Source: Coix lacryma-jobi var. lacryma-jobi (lineage: Eukaryota > Streptophyta > Magnoliopsida > Poales > Poaceae). From it: a DNA stretch of 64,000 nucleotides. The first letter of the stretch is position 1, and each line of letters starts with the position of its first letter. The DNA is taken from positions 89,315,845 to 89,379,844 of the forward strand of contig CM019831.1 in assembly GCA_009763385.1 (NCBI GenBank). Reading direction: 5' to 3'. The notes below the pieces were generated by a model, which ran no database searches, was not told where the DNA came from, and saw nothing but the letters and a program-made list of their open reading frames with translations. Positions 1 through 10,561 of the stretch are shown in pieces. The position numbers were made by a program, and so were the translations under genes.

Positions 1-1350
1 ATCCGCGAGAAAGTTGGGCCTGCGTTCCGTAGCCCTTTCGGCATCCGCCGATAGCAATATGTGCCTGTTGGGGTGATGAAACTAGTTTTCTCCTCGTCAT
101 CAGGATGGAGCCATATCTGGTGATAACCTGAAAAACAATCTAGCAAACTCATTATTTCACAACCGGCTGTAATGTCGACAAGCTTGTCGATACGAGGCAA
201 AGGATACGGATCCTTCGGGCAGCATTTGTTGATGTCGGTGAAATCGACGCACATTTGCCACTTTCCATTCTTCTTTTTCACCAAGACAACATTCGCCAGC
301 CATTCGGGATACTGGACTGGTCGGATTACTCCCGCATCGAGTAATCTCTGCACTTTGGCTTTCACTGCGTCTGCCCTTTCGTTTGACATCTTTCTTAGTT
401 TTTGCTTTCTGGGCTTAGCGCCGCTTGCGACGTTCAAACTATGCTGGGCGAGATCTCTGCTAACGCCTTGCAAGTCGTTTGCTGACCAAGCGAAAATGTC
501 ATCGTTGTTCGTGAGGAAGGATGCCAGAGTGTTCCTTTCTTCTTCCGACATGCTTGTCCCGATGTGCACAGTTCTTTCAGGCCTTGAAGATGCAAGTGGG
601 ATTCTCACTGTTTCTTTGGCTGCCCCGACCTTATATTCGGTCGAGCTGACGGCGGCGTTCACTTCGACGGTTGCTTGTGTTTCGTCATTTTTTGCCACCT
701 CGTTTATGAGACTGTAGCCTGGGGTCGGCCTGCCTTCGATTCTCCTGGATGCTTGCTGATCTCCGTGCACAGTAATGATGCCAAAAGGTGATGGCATTTT
801 CATACACAAGTAGCTTTGCTTGATTATTACATTGAACTTGTTTGTGAAACATCTGCCAAAAATGGCTGTGTATGGGTAGTCCATGTTCACTATATCGAAC
901 ATCGCCATCTCGGTGCGTACTCTCTCTTCCTCGGCGAAAGATACCGAGATTTGTTTCTTGCCGATAGCGTCGATCTTTCTTCCCCCAAATCCGTACAAGG
1001 AATTGCCGGCGGGGTCCAAACTGCGCCTGTCCATTCCCATCGCCTCGAAAGCTTTGACAAACAAGATGTCCGCTGAGCTTCCGGTGTCGATCAAAATGTT
1101 ATGCAAGGTGAAACCGGCCACATTGGCCGTGGCGACGAAAGCGTCACAATGCGGGTAGTCGCGAACTTTGAAATCTGATTCATCAAAACATATCGGCGCT
1201 AGTGACCAAGCTGGCCTATTCAGCGGAAGCCTTGGTGATACCGTCTGGACTCTTCGATGATAGTCCTTTCTTGCCCTTTTACTTTCGTGCTCCAGGTTGG
1301 ATCCGCCCGTGATGGCGAAAATGTGGACTCTTGACGGGAGGATGTTATTG
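1..1350 (-). pseudogene. T1 pol, protease and RT N-terminal part (runs off window)
   Basis: Read on the minus strand. A retroviral-type aspartic protease comes first with the active-site string IDTGSSADILF near 1080-1110, followed by a linker, then the RT fingers and palm with VDFTDxNKCCPKDPYPLPRI near 180-260 and LLDCFSGYHQ near 120-155. The catalytic YVDD would lie left of base 1. I read no stop in the stretches I translated by hand between about 1340 and 1, so the frame itself may be intact; it is called a pseudogene only because its gag partner is broken. The open plus-strand frames over this stretch are shadows of it. The protein would process the polyprotein and copy element RNA to DNA inside the particle. 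Confidence 0.8.
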
Positions 1351-1356
1351 ATTGTG

Positions 1357-3111
1357 CTAGTTTCGTTTTCTATCTCCTGTCCTTGCTGGTAACTGGGTTG
1401 TGCTTGCTGCCCCTAGGGTTGGGCTTGAGCCGAAAGTGCTGGCGGCGGTGTTGGCTGGCGCTGATAGTGCATGGGTGACGAAACTGCCACCGACTGTGGC
1501 GCAAAGACCAGGAACTGGTAACCAATGCAAATTCTGGGGAGGCATGTACTGCGGGGGATGCATAGGCGTGCTTGCGTAGTTGCTGCATGCTACCGCTCCT
1601 GCTGCATGGTCTTGCGAATTGTGAAAAACATGCTTGGAGCTTTCGCCAGAAGCTGAAGCTTGATCCTTGTCCTTGAGCTCTTTCGCCATCTTGTTGTATT
1701 TACAGTCTCGGGTGGTGTGACTGAAATTGCCATCGCAGATGACACAGTACGGAGGCTTGGCTCCTCTTCCGCGGCCTCTACCGTCTCGGCCGCCACATCC
1801 TGTCCTTCCACCACGCCCTCCGCGGAATGGTTGATTGAATCCCCTTTGGGGCTGAAAGTTGGCCATGTCTGGCCTCTCCATGCCCACTGCTGACTGCGCT
1901 GGTTCTTCCTGTAGAGTGTTGATTGTTCGAAAAGGTCTAACCATCCTTTGATTCGGCACTTGCGGCGGTCGACTTGCTTTCGTCGCTTGTCTCTGCATCA
2001 AGCGGGTGGCTTTGCGCTGCCAAAAGTCATCATCTGACCTTGCATATGCGTTCATCACATCGAACAATTCCTTGATAGTTTTCGGCGGTTCTCTGGACAA
2101 GTGGGCAGCACACTGCCTGGTTCCCAAACCTTCGGTGGCTGCTGCAATTACCGCAGCTTCCGGCACATTCGAGGCTTGAGCTTTTAGCTGGATGAAACGC
2201 TTGAGGTACTCGGATAAAGGTTCATCATCTTGTTGGGTGCAGTTCATGAGGTCTCGCGTGGTCTTGACATCCGGCCAGAATCCTTGGAAAGTGGCGAGCA
2301 ATTCGGCCTTCAACTGAGCCCACGAATAGATGGACAATGGCTTGAGGGTGGTGTACCAATCGTGAGCCACATCTTCGACTGCCAGAATGAGAGATTTTGC
2401 CAGGGCTTGATTGTCACCGCCTGCCAAAAAGACGGCTGTCTCATAGCTCGCCAAGAATTTGCGCGGATTCGCCTTTCCGTCGAAAGTCGGAATGCGTGGC
2501 TTGTAGTTGAGCGGCCACGGATGAGCTTGCAACTATCTTGAAAGCGGGGAGGTTTCGTCGATTGCGTTGTCGAAAGATGGTGGCTCCTCTCGTCTTGGCA
2601 CGAACACATTTTCTTGAATTATTGGGATCGGGCCTCCTCCAGCCTTTCGCAGTTCCTGAATTTCCTTTTCAAGTTGTCTCCTCTGCGCCTCTGCCTGACG
2701 AAGTGCATCGCGAGTTTCTTCTTCCCTTGCGTTTGCCGCAAGCTGCTGCTGCAACTGATCTCTTTGCTGAACCAACCTTTCGATCTCTTCTTGCTGCTCC
2801 GTCAGCATTCTGATTGCTTGGGCATGCCTGGTAACTTTAGCATCGTCGTCCTCTTCGTCGCCAGGCTCATCTTGGACGTTCCCTTCCGGCGTGCCATCTC
2901 TGCCGAAAGGCTGCGAGTCACGGCTTGAGGTTGCTATCGGCGGTAGCTGGGTTCCCGTCGGGAGCGTGCTGCCGAAAGCTTGGGTGTTTTGGGCTGTATT
3001 TGGTGGTATTTGAGTGGTTAAAGCGGATGTCGTGATTGTGCCATGGCCATCCTTGTTCGCGGCAACCGTCTCAGGATTGTCGACCGTCTTCGGCGCCTTC
3101 CTCGGTGGCAT
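1357..3111 (-). pseudogene. T1 gag, broken
   Basis: The start chosen is the ATG at 3111, 35 bases after the LTR end, beginning MPPRKAPKTVDN; the same start context occurs in T2. Upstream in-frame codons belong to the LTR and primer site. The order is an acidic low-complexity stretch, a coiled coil (EEIERLVQQRDQLQQQL), the Ty3 gag core (about 2060-2520, with DWYTTLKPLSIYSWAQLKAE and EYLKRFIQLKAQ), a Gly/Arg-rich tract, and a zinc knuckle CVICDGNFSHTTRDC near 1700-1750. An in-frame TAG at 2533-2535 interrupts it. Near 1500-1540 a stretch present in T2 is missing and the frame shifts, so the tail ending at 1357 is out of frame. Gag would form the particle shell. Confidence 0.85.
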
Positions 3112-3130
3112 GGCAAGCTCGGGCGACAAC

Positions 3131-3145
3131 CACGGTGGGCACCAA
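3131..3145 (-). other. T1 primer-binding site
   Basis: Directly abutting the LTR, the minus strand reads TTGGTGCCCACCGTGG, matching the T2 site TTGGCGCCCACCGTGG except for one base. I do not assign the tRNA with certainty. Confidence 0.75.
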
Positions 3146-4008
3146 TGTTGTTTCAAGACCGAGACCCCGAAACAGCAGGTTGTCGCACGAGCGAATGCAC
3201 AGAACGAAAGAGGAAGTAAACGTAGCAAAAGAGGGAATCAGGTCAAGTGAACAGTGTTCTCCCCCCCCCCTTGGGAGGCTAGGAGCTTTTTTATATTAAT
3301 CCAGATCAGTTTGAGAGTACAAAAATGTCCTTCCAACCACTCTGTTACAATTACAATGATGCCCTACTCAACTACCCCATGGTTGTACGCCGCCTCTTCC
3401 GGCACGAGGGGAATCATCGTAACTCCGCCCTCTGACGGACCCAGCGTCCCCCGACTCCTTTTCCTGACCGATGGGCCCGCTCCCTTTGACCCAGGCTTCC
3501 GGCGACCTGCGCAAACCTGTGAGAAAACAAAGTCATGTATGATGAAAACTCCCGCTAGAAACGCCGGGCTCCTTTCGCGTGAATGCTTCCTTTCGCACGA
3601 AAGCTCCGCCTTCCCTTGGTCCTTGAGCCGAAACGAGTGCTTCCGCGTGAATGCTTCCTTTCACACGAAAGCTCCGCCTTCCCTCAGTCTTCGAGCTGAA
3701 ACGCGTGCTTCCGCGCGAATGCTTCCTTTCACGAAAGCTCCGCCTTCCCTTGGTCCTCGAGCCGAAACGCGTGCTTCCGCGCGAATCATTCCTTTCACAC
3801 GAAAGCTCCGCCTTCCCATGGACCTCGAGCCGAAACGTGTGCTTCCGCGCGAATGCTTCCTTTCACATGAAAGCTCCGTCGTCCTTCGGTCTTGCAAGGC
3901 CGAAGACGCACGCGTGCTTCCGCGCGAATGCGCACATCTGCACGAAAGCACCATCATCCCTCGGTATTGCGGGTTGGAGGCGCCTGCGGTCTGGGTACCA
4001 TCCCAACA
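3146..4008 (-). repeat. T1 5' LTR (863 bp)
   Basis: In element sense it begins TGTTGGGATGG at 4008 and ends GTCTTGAAACAACA at 3146. A TATAAAAAA box lies at 3287-3295 (minus) and a run of C at about 3261-3270. It is 130 bp longer than the T2 LTR because of a tandem expansion at about 3585-3945. Base 4009 onward belongs to A1. Confidence 0.85.
3585..3945. repeat. 66-68 bp tandem repeat inside T1 LTR (about 5 copies)
   Basis: The marker CTCCGCC/CTCCGTC recurs at 3604, 3672, 3738, 3806 and 3874, giving periods of 68, 66, 68 and 68. Each unit contains CGCGCGAATGCTTCC (or a CGCGTG variant) and CACGAAAGCTCCG. It lies in U3, upstream of the TATA box in element sense. The T2 LTR lacks this expansion but has scattered GCATTCGCGCG motifs. 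Confidence 0.85.
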
Positions 4009-4075
4009 GTCTGCATATTGGGATCAAATGATGCACCTGAAGAATGAACATGGTGAGAAGTCCTGTTCAGAGGAC
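4009..4075 (+). mobile_element. A1 internal fragment between T1 and A2
   Basis: A 67-bp remnant of the A1 interior. Its last five bases aggac (4071-4075) are repeated at 36807-36811, where A1 resumes, which proves that A2 inserted here. No domain is recognisable in such a short piece. Confidence 0.8.
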
Positions 4076-4713
4076 TGTTGGTAGTTCTTAGCTACACCTA
4101 GGATAGGGTAACTAAAGTAGCTATCTACTAATGCCAAGCGGGGTTTTCAGTCCCGACACTAGTAGGAGCTAGCTAGCGAGAATGCAATCTACCAAGAGGA
4201 GATTCTGCAAGCGCACAGAACTATCATAGTAGCACATCGCCTGGGAGTACCAGGTGTTGATTTATTTGATCCCAAGGGAAGGCTAGGGTGGTGTATGAGT
4301 CGAGTCAAGGAGGGGGTGAGAGTCGAAGAAAAGAGAAAAGGGAAAAGAGGGGATAGAAGGCTAGAAAGAATATGTGGGTGGATAGGTAAGGATGAAATGG
4401 ATGGTAAGGTAGGGTGGATAACTAGATAGATAGATAGAATAGGATAACTAAAGGTAACTAATATAACTAACTAACTACTCCTAGATAACCACAGAGCAAG
4501 ATAACTACGAAGTAAGATAACTAAGAAGCAAGACAGGCAAATGACAATAAAGCAACTAAGTTAAGTAAAGTTTTATTCCTATCTTGTCAAGTACCGAGGC
4601 ATACTAGCCTTTACCACTTACTTAGGTTGAACGCTAGCACAATGAGCCTTACTGTTAAACTGGGCCAACTACGTGGTGGAATTCAAGGCGCACAGGGCTG
4701 TCACCACCTGCTT
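4076..4713 (-). repeat. A2 3' LTR, segment 3 (terminal)
   Basis: Starts TGTTGGTAGTTC on the plus strand (LTR end in element sense) and matches 34913 onward with scattered substitutions. It contains the conserved block GCAAGCGCACAGAAC near 4207-4221. It is cut at 4713 by C1, with target duplication tgctt at 4709-4713 and 15947-15951. Confidence 0.92.
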
Positions 4714-5128
4714 TGAAGGACCGAGAAAGCACTAGCAAGGCGACCAGAGGGAGGGTGAATGGGAGCCAATCAAATTTCTCATGAAACTTTGGCCAAGTGT
4801 CCCAAAATCAACCCCGAGAAACGGCGACCGAAACCGTGATGCTCACGACCCTTGGAAGAGGGTGGATGATCCCTAAGATCACAGCGGAGCACCCCCAAGA
4901 AGAAGCAAACCAAACTCCAAAAGTTCCGACTCGAACACAACCCCAAAAACCAAGTCCCGAACGTAGATAGACGGCTACGTCGAGAAGTCCCTAAATATCG
5001 ATGCTAACAAGTAGCAAAGATACCAAGAGAGGTTCCTTGGTCAACTACAGGGCCAAACGAGAAGTCCGGAAACCAAGCAAACAAGCCGGAGGAGCAAACA
5101 CACTAAACCGGTAGACTCAGGGAAGTCC

Positions 5129-5472
5129 CGGACTGTCCGACAGTATGGTCGCGGACTGTCTGCCCAGCGGCGGACTGTCCAGGCTCAGGTCGCAGACTGT
5201 CCGCCGGCCAAACGAGCAAAACCACAGTGCTGCTGCAAGTCCACTGGACGTTCCCGGACTGTCCGTGAGACCCAACGGCGGACTGTCCGCCGGTCAAATG
5301 CCAAAACAGCGAAGGTGCTGAACAGTCCCTGGACGACTCCCGGACTGTCCGCGAGTTCCTTCGGTGGACTGTCCGCCGGTCAAGGAACAGTAACGCGACC
5401 GAGACCCGCAGCCACTGACCTGGCTCGATCCCGACGCGCGGACTGTCCGCGGGTCCAACGGCGGACTGTCCG
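5129..5472. repeat. Array of ten GGACTGTCC near-palindromes in C1 LTR
   Basis: Ten occurrences of the interrupted palindrome CGGACTGTCCG (arms CGGAC/GTCCG around one base), some with a changed flank, lie within 344 bp at irregular spacing of about 15-75 bases. The same array recurs at 14842-15185 in the other LTR. Confidence 0.9.
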
Positions 5473-6240
5473 CGGATGAACAGAGAGGGCGATTTTGGTC
5501 ACCTTCTCTCCAAATCTCTCCAAATCCAATCCAACTCAAAATCCCAAGTTCCCAAACTTGGAGAAGATGATCACGGGGTAGTTAGGAGACTATCCCCAAG
5601 AAATCATCCGCTCAAATCAACCAAATCACCGGGAAATCAAAAGGGAAGGTGGATGAACGGAAAAAGCGCCACGAAAACGAAATCGTCCCGATCTATTCGA
5701 TCATGAGGAGTTAGATGAATTCCTTTGGTCGAAATGACCTCCTCAATGATACGAACAAAGTGATTCAAACGGATTTCGCAAAGACGCTCTAGAGAGGGAG
5801 ATCGAGTGACGGGAAAATCGTGAAGAAACGAAGAACACGAAGAACACGAATCAAAACACAAATCAAGTCATCGATCTGCACTGCAACGGTGAGGATAAGG
5901 CCTCACTTCCTCAAATCAACAGTACACAGAGGCAAGTCTCTCTGCGGATCCCAGCTAGCTACAGCAGGGGATGGGAGAGCAGGAAACCCTAAGTGCGAAA
6001 GAGCAAATGACTGAGATAAGGGGAGGAGGGTGTCTCCCTACTACTTATCCTAATTCTAACCTAAGTCTAATTCCTACTCTACCCCTCTCTATTCTAATTA
6101 CAGAGCGAACCAGCTAAACCCTAAGGTTATTCTGGACCAACTCGGTGGTAGGTGTATCCGACGGCCACGCCCGCACAACTCGAAGCGTTGCCTCGACGCA
6201 ACCTTCAAATTGCCGCCACGTGCCGCCCTCGCACTGCACC

Positions 6241-6497
6241 CCCGGTTTTGTGGCCCAAACCGGGAAACCAGCCTTTCCAGCCAACCCCCGGTTTTGAGGC
6301 CCAAACCGGGAAACCAGCCCACCAGCATCTGAGTTTTGAGGCCAAACTCAGCAAACCCTCAGCGCCCAGGTTTTGAGGCCCAAACCTGGAAACCGTCCTC
6401 AGCCCGAGTTTTGTGGCCAAACTCGGAAACCCTCAGCCCGAGTTTTGTGGCCAGACTCGGAAACCGTCCATGCCCAGGTTTTGAGGCCCAAACCTGG
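6241..6497. repeat. Seven-hairpin array in C1 LTR with covarying stems
   Basis: Units at 6241-6264, 6287-6310, 6329-6351, 6366-6389, 6404-6426, 6438-6460 and 6474-6497 each read stem-TTTTG(A/T)GGCC(C)AAA-stem. Stem pairs are CCCGG/CCGGG (units 1 and 2), CTGAG/CTCAG (3), CCAGG/CCTGG (4 and 7) and CCGAG/CTCGG (5 and 6). Every outer stem is fully paired although four sequences are used; unit 6 has one A-to-G change in the inner arm. The 5' LTR keeps only the last two. Confidence 0.9.
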
Positions 6498-6886
6498 AAA
6501 CCGTCCATCCGATGGTTTTTCCCTGGCTCTTCCACCAAACCGACGTCATAGAGGGGATGCACCTCCCGTGCACCCCGTCCACCGACATATGTCCCCGAGT
6601 CCACGACTCAGGCAACACATGACCGCAAGTCTTCACTTGTAGCTGCCACAGGCTGCCAGCCACCACAGCTGATCCTTGGGCCTCTGGTCCCTCAGTCCAA
6701 GCCTCACGTCCGCCCTTCGCCACTCTCGATCCATCGGCACGGTACGTCTCTACTTGACCTTCACCTCGCCTTCGATCACTGCATCCGTGCTCGACACCTG
6801 CACAACACAAGCCAAAGAACATGCGCATCATCCCAGTTGACAATCACTCATCACTCAGAGACCCGGCATACACCCATGTATCCGCA

Positions 6887-8470
6887 ATCTCCCCCTTGAT
6901 GAGTGCATTGTCAACTACTAATCACAAGTCATAATAGAAAGAGAAGAAGGAAGAAGAAGAAGAGAGAACTCGACCAAATGACCCAAAAGCATAGCAAAGC
7001 CGAAGAAGGTCAAGTGGAAAGAGCGAAATAACTTGGTCCCCAAAGACATGGGCAACGGCTCGACGCGACCAAGCAAAGCAAAAACTAGCCCTCAAGAAGA
7101 GGTAGAACAAGCTCAACACCGCTAGGAGACACCAATTGAAAAATCGAAGCAAAATGCTAGTCCCTCAAGATAGAGGCACAGAGGCTCAACACAACTAGCA
7201 AAGAAAGCTCGATACCAATGCAAAATGCTAGTCCCTCAAGATAGAGGCACAGAGGCTCAACACAACTAGCAAAGAAAGCTCGATACCAATGCCTTTCGGC
7301 CAGCAAGAAACAACAAAACTCCCCCTTAGTTGAACATCCAGGAGACATGCAAACTCTCCCTCAAATGAACACTCGGGAAGCACAAATGATTTGCAAATTC
7401 TCCCCCTTAGTTGAAAATGCACTAATCAAGTAAAAGACTCTCCCCATCAGAAAAGGCACCAACAAAAGTGCGAACATGGGAGGTTCTCCCCCTTCCAACA
7501 TGCATATGAGTCAAAATGCAAGTTAGCAGCTTCAGGCATATATTCAGGAGAATGCAAAGATGCTCTAAACAGTATAACTCCAATGACTCAACAACAGCAT
7601 ACAAGCTCAGCAAAGGCTCAAACTGATCACCAGATATGAAATATGAACATATGAGCAGAAATGAGCAGTTTTGAGTCAAAAAGGTATTCACCATCAAAAT
7701 AGCACTAGCAATGTATAAACAGGAGTCTGAACAAGTGCTAAACATGTATTCAAGGTGAACTACCCCTAGCAAAGTTCAATCATCATGCTTAAGAATGAAA
7801 CATACACTTGTGAATTCAACTTAGATCGGAGTTGCAGCGGTGAAATTTCACAAGTTCAATTATTAGCATGTGATTGCGAGAGGTTGAAAGCTTGTCATTG
7901 CCTAACTTTTCAACCGAGCGAAGCCTATGCCGAAGCAATCAGAAGCTTAAAGCTACGGTTTCGGTCATACACTACACGGCTCAAGTTTAACTCAAAGTGC
8001 AATGAGAAACCGTCTTGATACCGTGATGTGTTGACAAGCAATTCCATCACGATCTTTTCAATTCACTAAAACTTGGTTCAAATTTTAAACATGATATGAA
8101 TAGACCAAGCAAGTGAATGACTCAGAACTAGAGACATAGCAACCTAGCATATATGAAAAGCACGAGTAAACTCAACACATCCTACACATGCTAGTTGCAT
8201 ATCTCAATGGTGAACATTTTCAGATTTTAAGTATTTAAGCCAATTCACCATTTCAAAATAGCTCAGCTCACAACATGTACTAGTGATCAGAAAGAGCATA
8301 AGCTACAAGCACCAACATAAGCATCAGAGCATACTACATAGAGCATAGTTACATTCTAGTGATTATAGACATGAAGCTCAGAATGTAAATGCGTATGCTA
8401 AAATGCAAAAGAAAAGAAAGACAAAAGAAAAAGTCAGTTTATTATACAAGATCCAAAATGTTTCCCTCAA
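6887..8470 (-). other. C1 3' untranslated region with repeated polypurine-like tracts
   Basis: This is 1.6 kb between the pol stop and the 3' LTR. The tract next to the LTR (6887-6900; minus ATCAAGGGGGAGAT) is the likely second-strand primer. Similar tracts recur at about 7317-7330, 7398-7412, 7438-7446 and 7484-7497 (minus AGGGGGAG or a close variant). Multiplied polypurine tracts are a described Sirevirus trait. A 71-bp perfect duplication lies at 7149-7290. No coding sequence is supported. Confidence 0.7.
7149..7290. repeat. Perfect 71-bp tandem duplication in C1 3' region
   Basis: Copy 1 at 7149-7219 and copy 2 at 7220-7290 are identical to the eye, starting GCAAAATGCTAG. The identity implies a recent replication-slippage or reverse-transcription event. 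Confidence 0.9.
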
Positions 8471-10558
8471 CTAAAAGGAGAAACACACACCAAGCTCACC
8501 CCTCAACCGATTAAAGGTTGATTCGTCTAAAGGCTTGGTGAAAATATCAGCCAGTTGATGATGAGTATCGACATGGCGAATGTCGATATCACCCTTCTCC
8601 TGGTGGTCTCGCAAGAAATGAAAGCGCACATCAATGTGTTTGGTCTTCGAGTGAAGCACGGGGTTCTTAGCAACGCTAATAGCACTCGTGCTGTCACAAA
8701 GCAAAGGAACACGAGTAAAGCTCAGACCAAAATCACGCAAAGTGGCCATCATCCAAAGCAACTGGGAACAGCAGCTAGCCGCAGCAACATATTCAGCCTC
8801 TGTGGTAGACTGAGCGACACTAGACTGCTTGCGAGAAGACCACGAAACAAGAGAGGAACCAATAAACTGGCAAGTCCCAGAAGTGGACTTGCGCTCAATA
8901 CGGCAACCAGCAAAATCGGCATCGGAATAACCGCAAAGGGAGAGGGTGGAGGAAGCAGAATACCAAATCCCAAACTCAGGTGTGAAACGAAGGTACCTGA
9001 AAATCCGCTTCACCGCCTGACGGTGAGAGCTGCGCGGCGACGCCTGAAAGCGCGCACACAGACACAACGCGAACTGGATGTCCGGGCGTGTCGCCGTCAG
9101 GTAGAGGAGCAACCCGATCATGCTTCGGTACTCCTTCTGGTCCACTGCTTCTCCATCCACATCCGCATCCAGGGCAGTCGTCATCGACATGGGTGTTGGA
9201 AGAGGCTTGGCCTCACCCATATCGAACCACTTTAGCAAGTCCATGGTGTACTTGCCCTGGTGCACGAACGTCCCTTCCTGGGATTGCTTGATTTGCAACC
9301 CGAGGAAAAACGTTAGCTCACCCATCATGCTCATCTCGAACTCCCTGCTCATAGTATCTGCAAACTTGGCAACCAAAGTGTGAGAACAACCACCAAAAAT
9401 GATACCATCCACGTAAATCTGGACCAAGAGAGTGTCTTTGCCTTGCTTGAGGAGAAAGAGCGTTTTATCTACACATCCCATTTTAAAACCCTTAGCAAGC
9501 AAAAAGGTTTTCAACCTATCATACCAGGCTCTAGGGGCTTGTTTCAAACCATATAAAACTTTATGAAGTTTAAAAACATGGTTTGGAAACTTGGGATTTT
9601 CAAAACCGGGGGGTTGCTCAACATACACTTCCTCTTCTATGTAGCCGTTTAAGAAGGCACTCTTGACATCCATTTGAAAGAGTTTAAAACCTTTGGATGT
9701 AGCAAAAGCCAAGAGTATCCTAATAGCCTCCAAACGAGCTACAGGAGCAAAAGTCTCCTCAAAGTCTATCCCCTCCTTCTGACTATAACCCTTGGCCACA
9801 AGACGCACTTTGTTCCTTACAATGTGGCCATCCTCTCCTTGTTTGTTTTTGAAAACCCATTTTGTCCCAATAGGATTACAGTTAGGAGGAGGAGGAACTA
9901 GAACCCAAACCCGATTTCTCTCAAAATTTTCTAACTCCTCATGCATGGCATTGACCCAGTCCGGATCCGTCAAAGCGTGTCCAACATCTCGGGGCTCAAA
10001 ACTAGCAACAAAAGCAGAATGAGCGAAGTGAGAGATGTGCTGTGACCTGGACCGAGTAACCCATTCGTCGATGCTGCCGATCATCTGCTGAGGCGGGTGC
10101 TGGCACTGAATGTGTCGTGGCGCCTCCCGAGCTGAAGTAGCCTCCCCCTCAACAGCAGCTGGTGCCTCCCCGGTTACAAATGGTACCGCTCGGGGTGGCG
10201 GATCCCACGGCCCCCAGGAAGAAGAGGTGTCGGGGCCGTGAGTCATCGTAGAAGCCGCTCTTTGCGGCACAACAGGTGGAGGGGGTGCTGGATCATCCAT
10301 ACCTTCAGCACCCTCGTCCTCGTCATCAAAAAGAGGCTCACCAACCTCATGATCACCTGCACGCTCAAAACGAGAAGAAGGACAAACCATGGTCTCGTCG
10401 AAGGTGACATCTGATGTCTCCATGACTCGGTTAGTATCAAGGTTAAGTACACGATATGCGCGAGTGTGAGTGCCATAACCCAAAAATACTCCGTCAGAAG
10501 AATGAGACTCGAATTTGTCCAGGTTGCCTTTCTTCAATATAAAACAATGGCAACCGAA
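8471..10558 (-). pseudogene. C1 pol: integrase C-terminus, reverse transcriptase, RNase H
   Basis: Long minus-strand frame continuing from the integrase part after a TGA at 10559-10561. The N-terminal 50 residues are the copia integrase tail (DGVFLGYGTHTRAYRV), followed by an acidic Pro-rich linker and then RT from about residue 195 (WVNAMHEELENF, QMDVKSAFLNGYIEEEVYV, LKQAPRAWYDRL). RNase H spans about residues 545-670 (GYSDADFAGC, STTEAEYVAAASCCSQLLWM) and ends with ADIFTKPLDE. The RT catalytic motif reads YVDG instead of YVDD (codon 9404-9406, GGT), which removes a metal-binding aspartate and should abolish polymerisation. It stops just before the 3' untranslated region. Confidence 0.93.
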
Positions 10559-10561
10559 AAC

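Larger units (their letters stand above)
1..4008 (-). mobile_element. T1: Tat-type Ty3/gypsy LTR retrotransposon, 5' part
   Basis: Element on the minus strand that starts at its 5' LTR (right side, 3146-4008), continues through a primer-binding site, gag, and a protease-RT reading frame, and leaves the window at base 1 inside RT. Gag and pol are clearly related to those of T2 at 45336-51078, and the LTR ends match (TGTTGG start, AAACAACA end in element sense), so the two are members of one family or close sister families. It sits in A1: base 4009 resumes A1 sequence. Its 3' LTR and second target duplication lie outside the window. Confidence 0.9.
4714..6886 (-). repeat. C1 3' LTR (2173 bp, full length)
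   Basis: On the plus strand it runs TGAAGGACCGAG to TGTATCCGCA. It holds two dense palindrome arrays (5129-5472 and 6241-6497). It is 653 bp longer than the 5' LTR, which lost a block between bases corresponding to 5768 and 6421 here. I found no convincing TATA box by eye. Confidence 0.92.

Noticed and set aside
172..1158. Plus-strand open frames of 181, 86 and 91 codons
   Set aside because: Shadows of the T1 protease-RT frame, which reads on the minus strand with clear motifs.
3254..4084. 276-codon plus-strand frame across the T1 LTR tandem repeat
   Set aside because: The frame follows the tandem unit and crosses the LTR end and A1 sequence into A2; not a gene.
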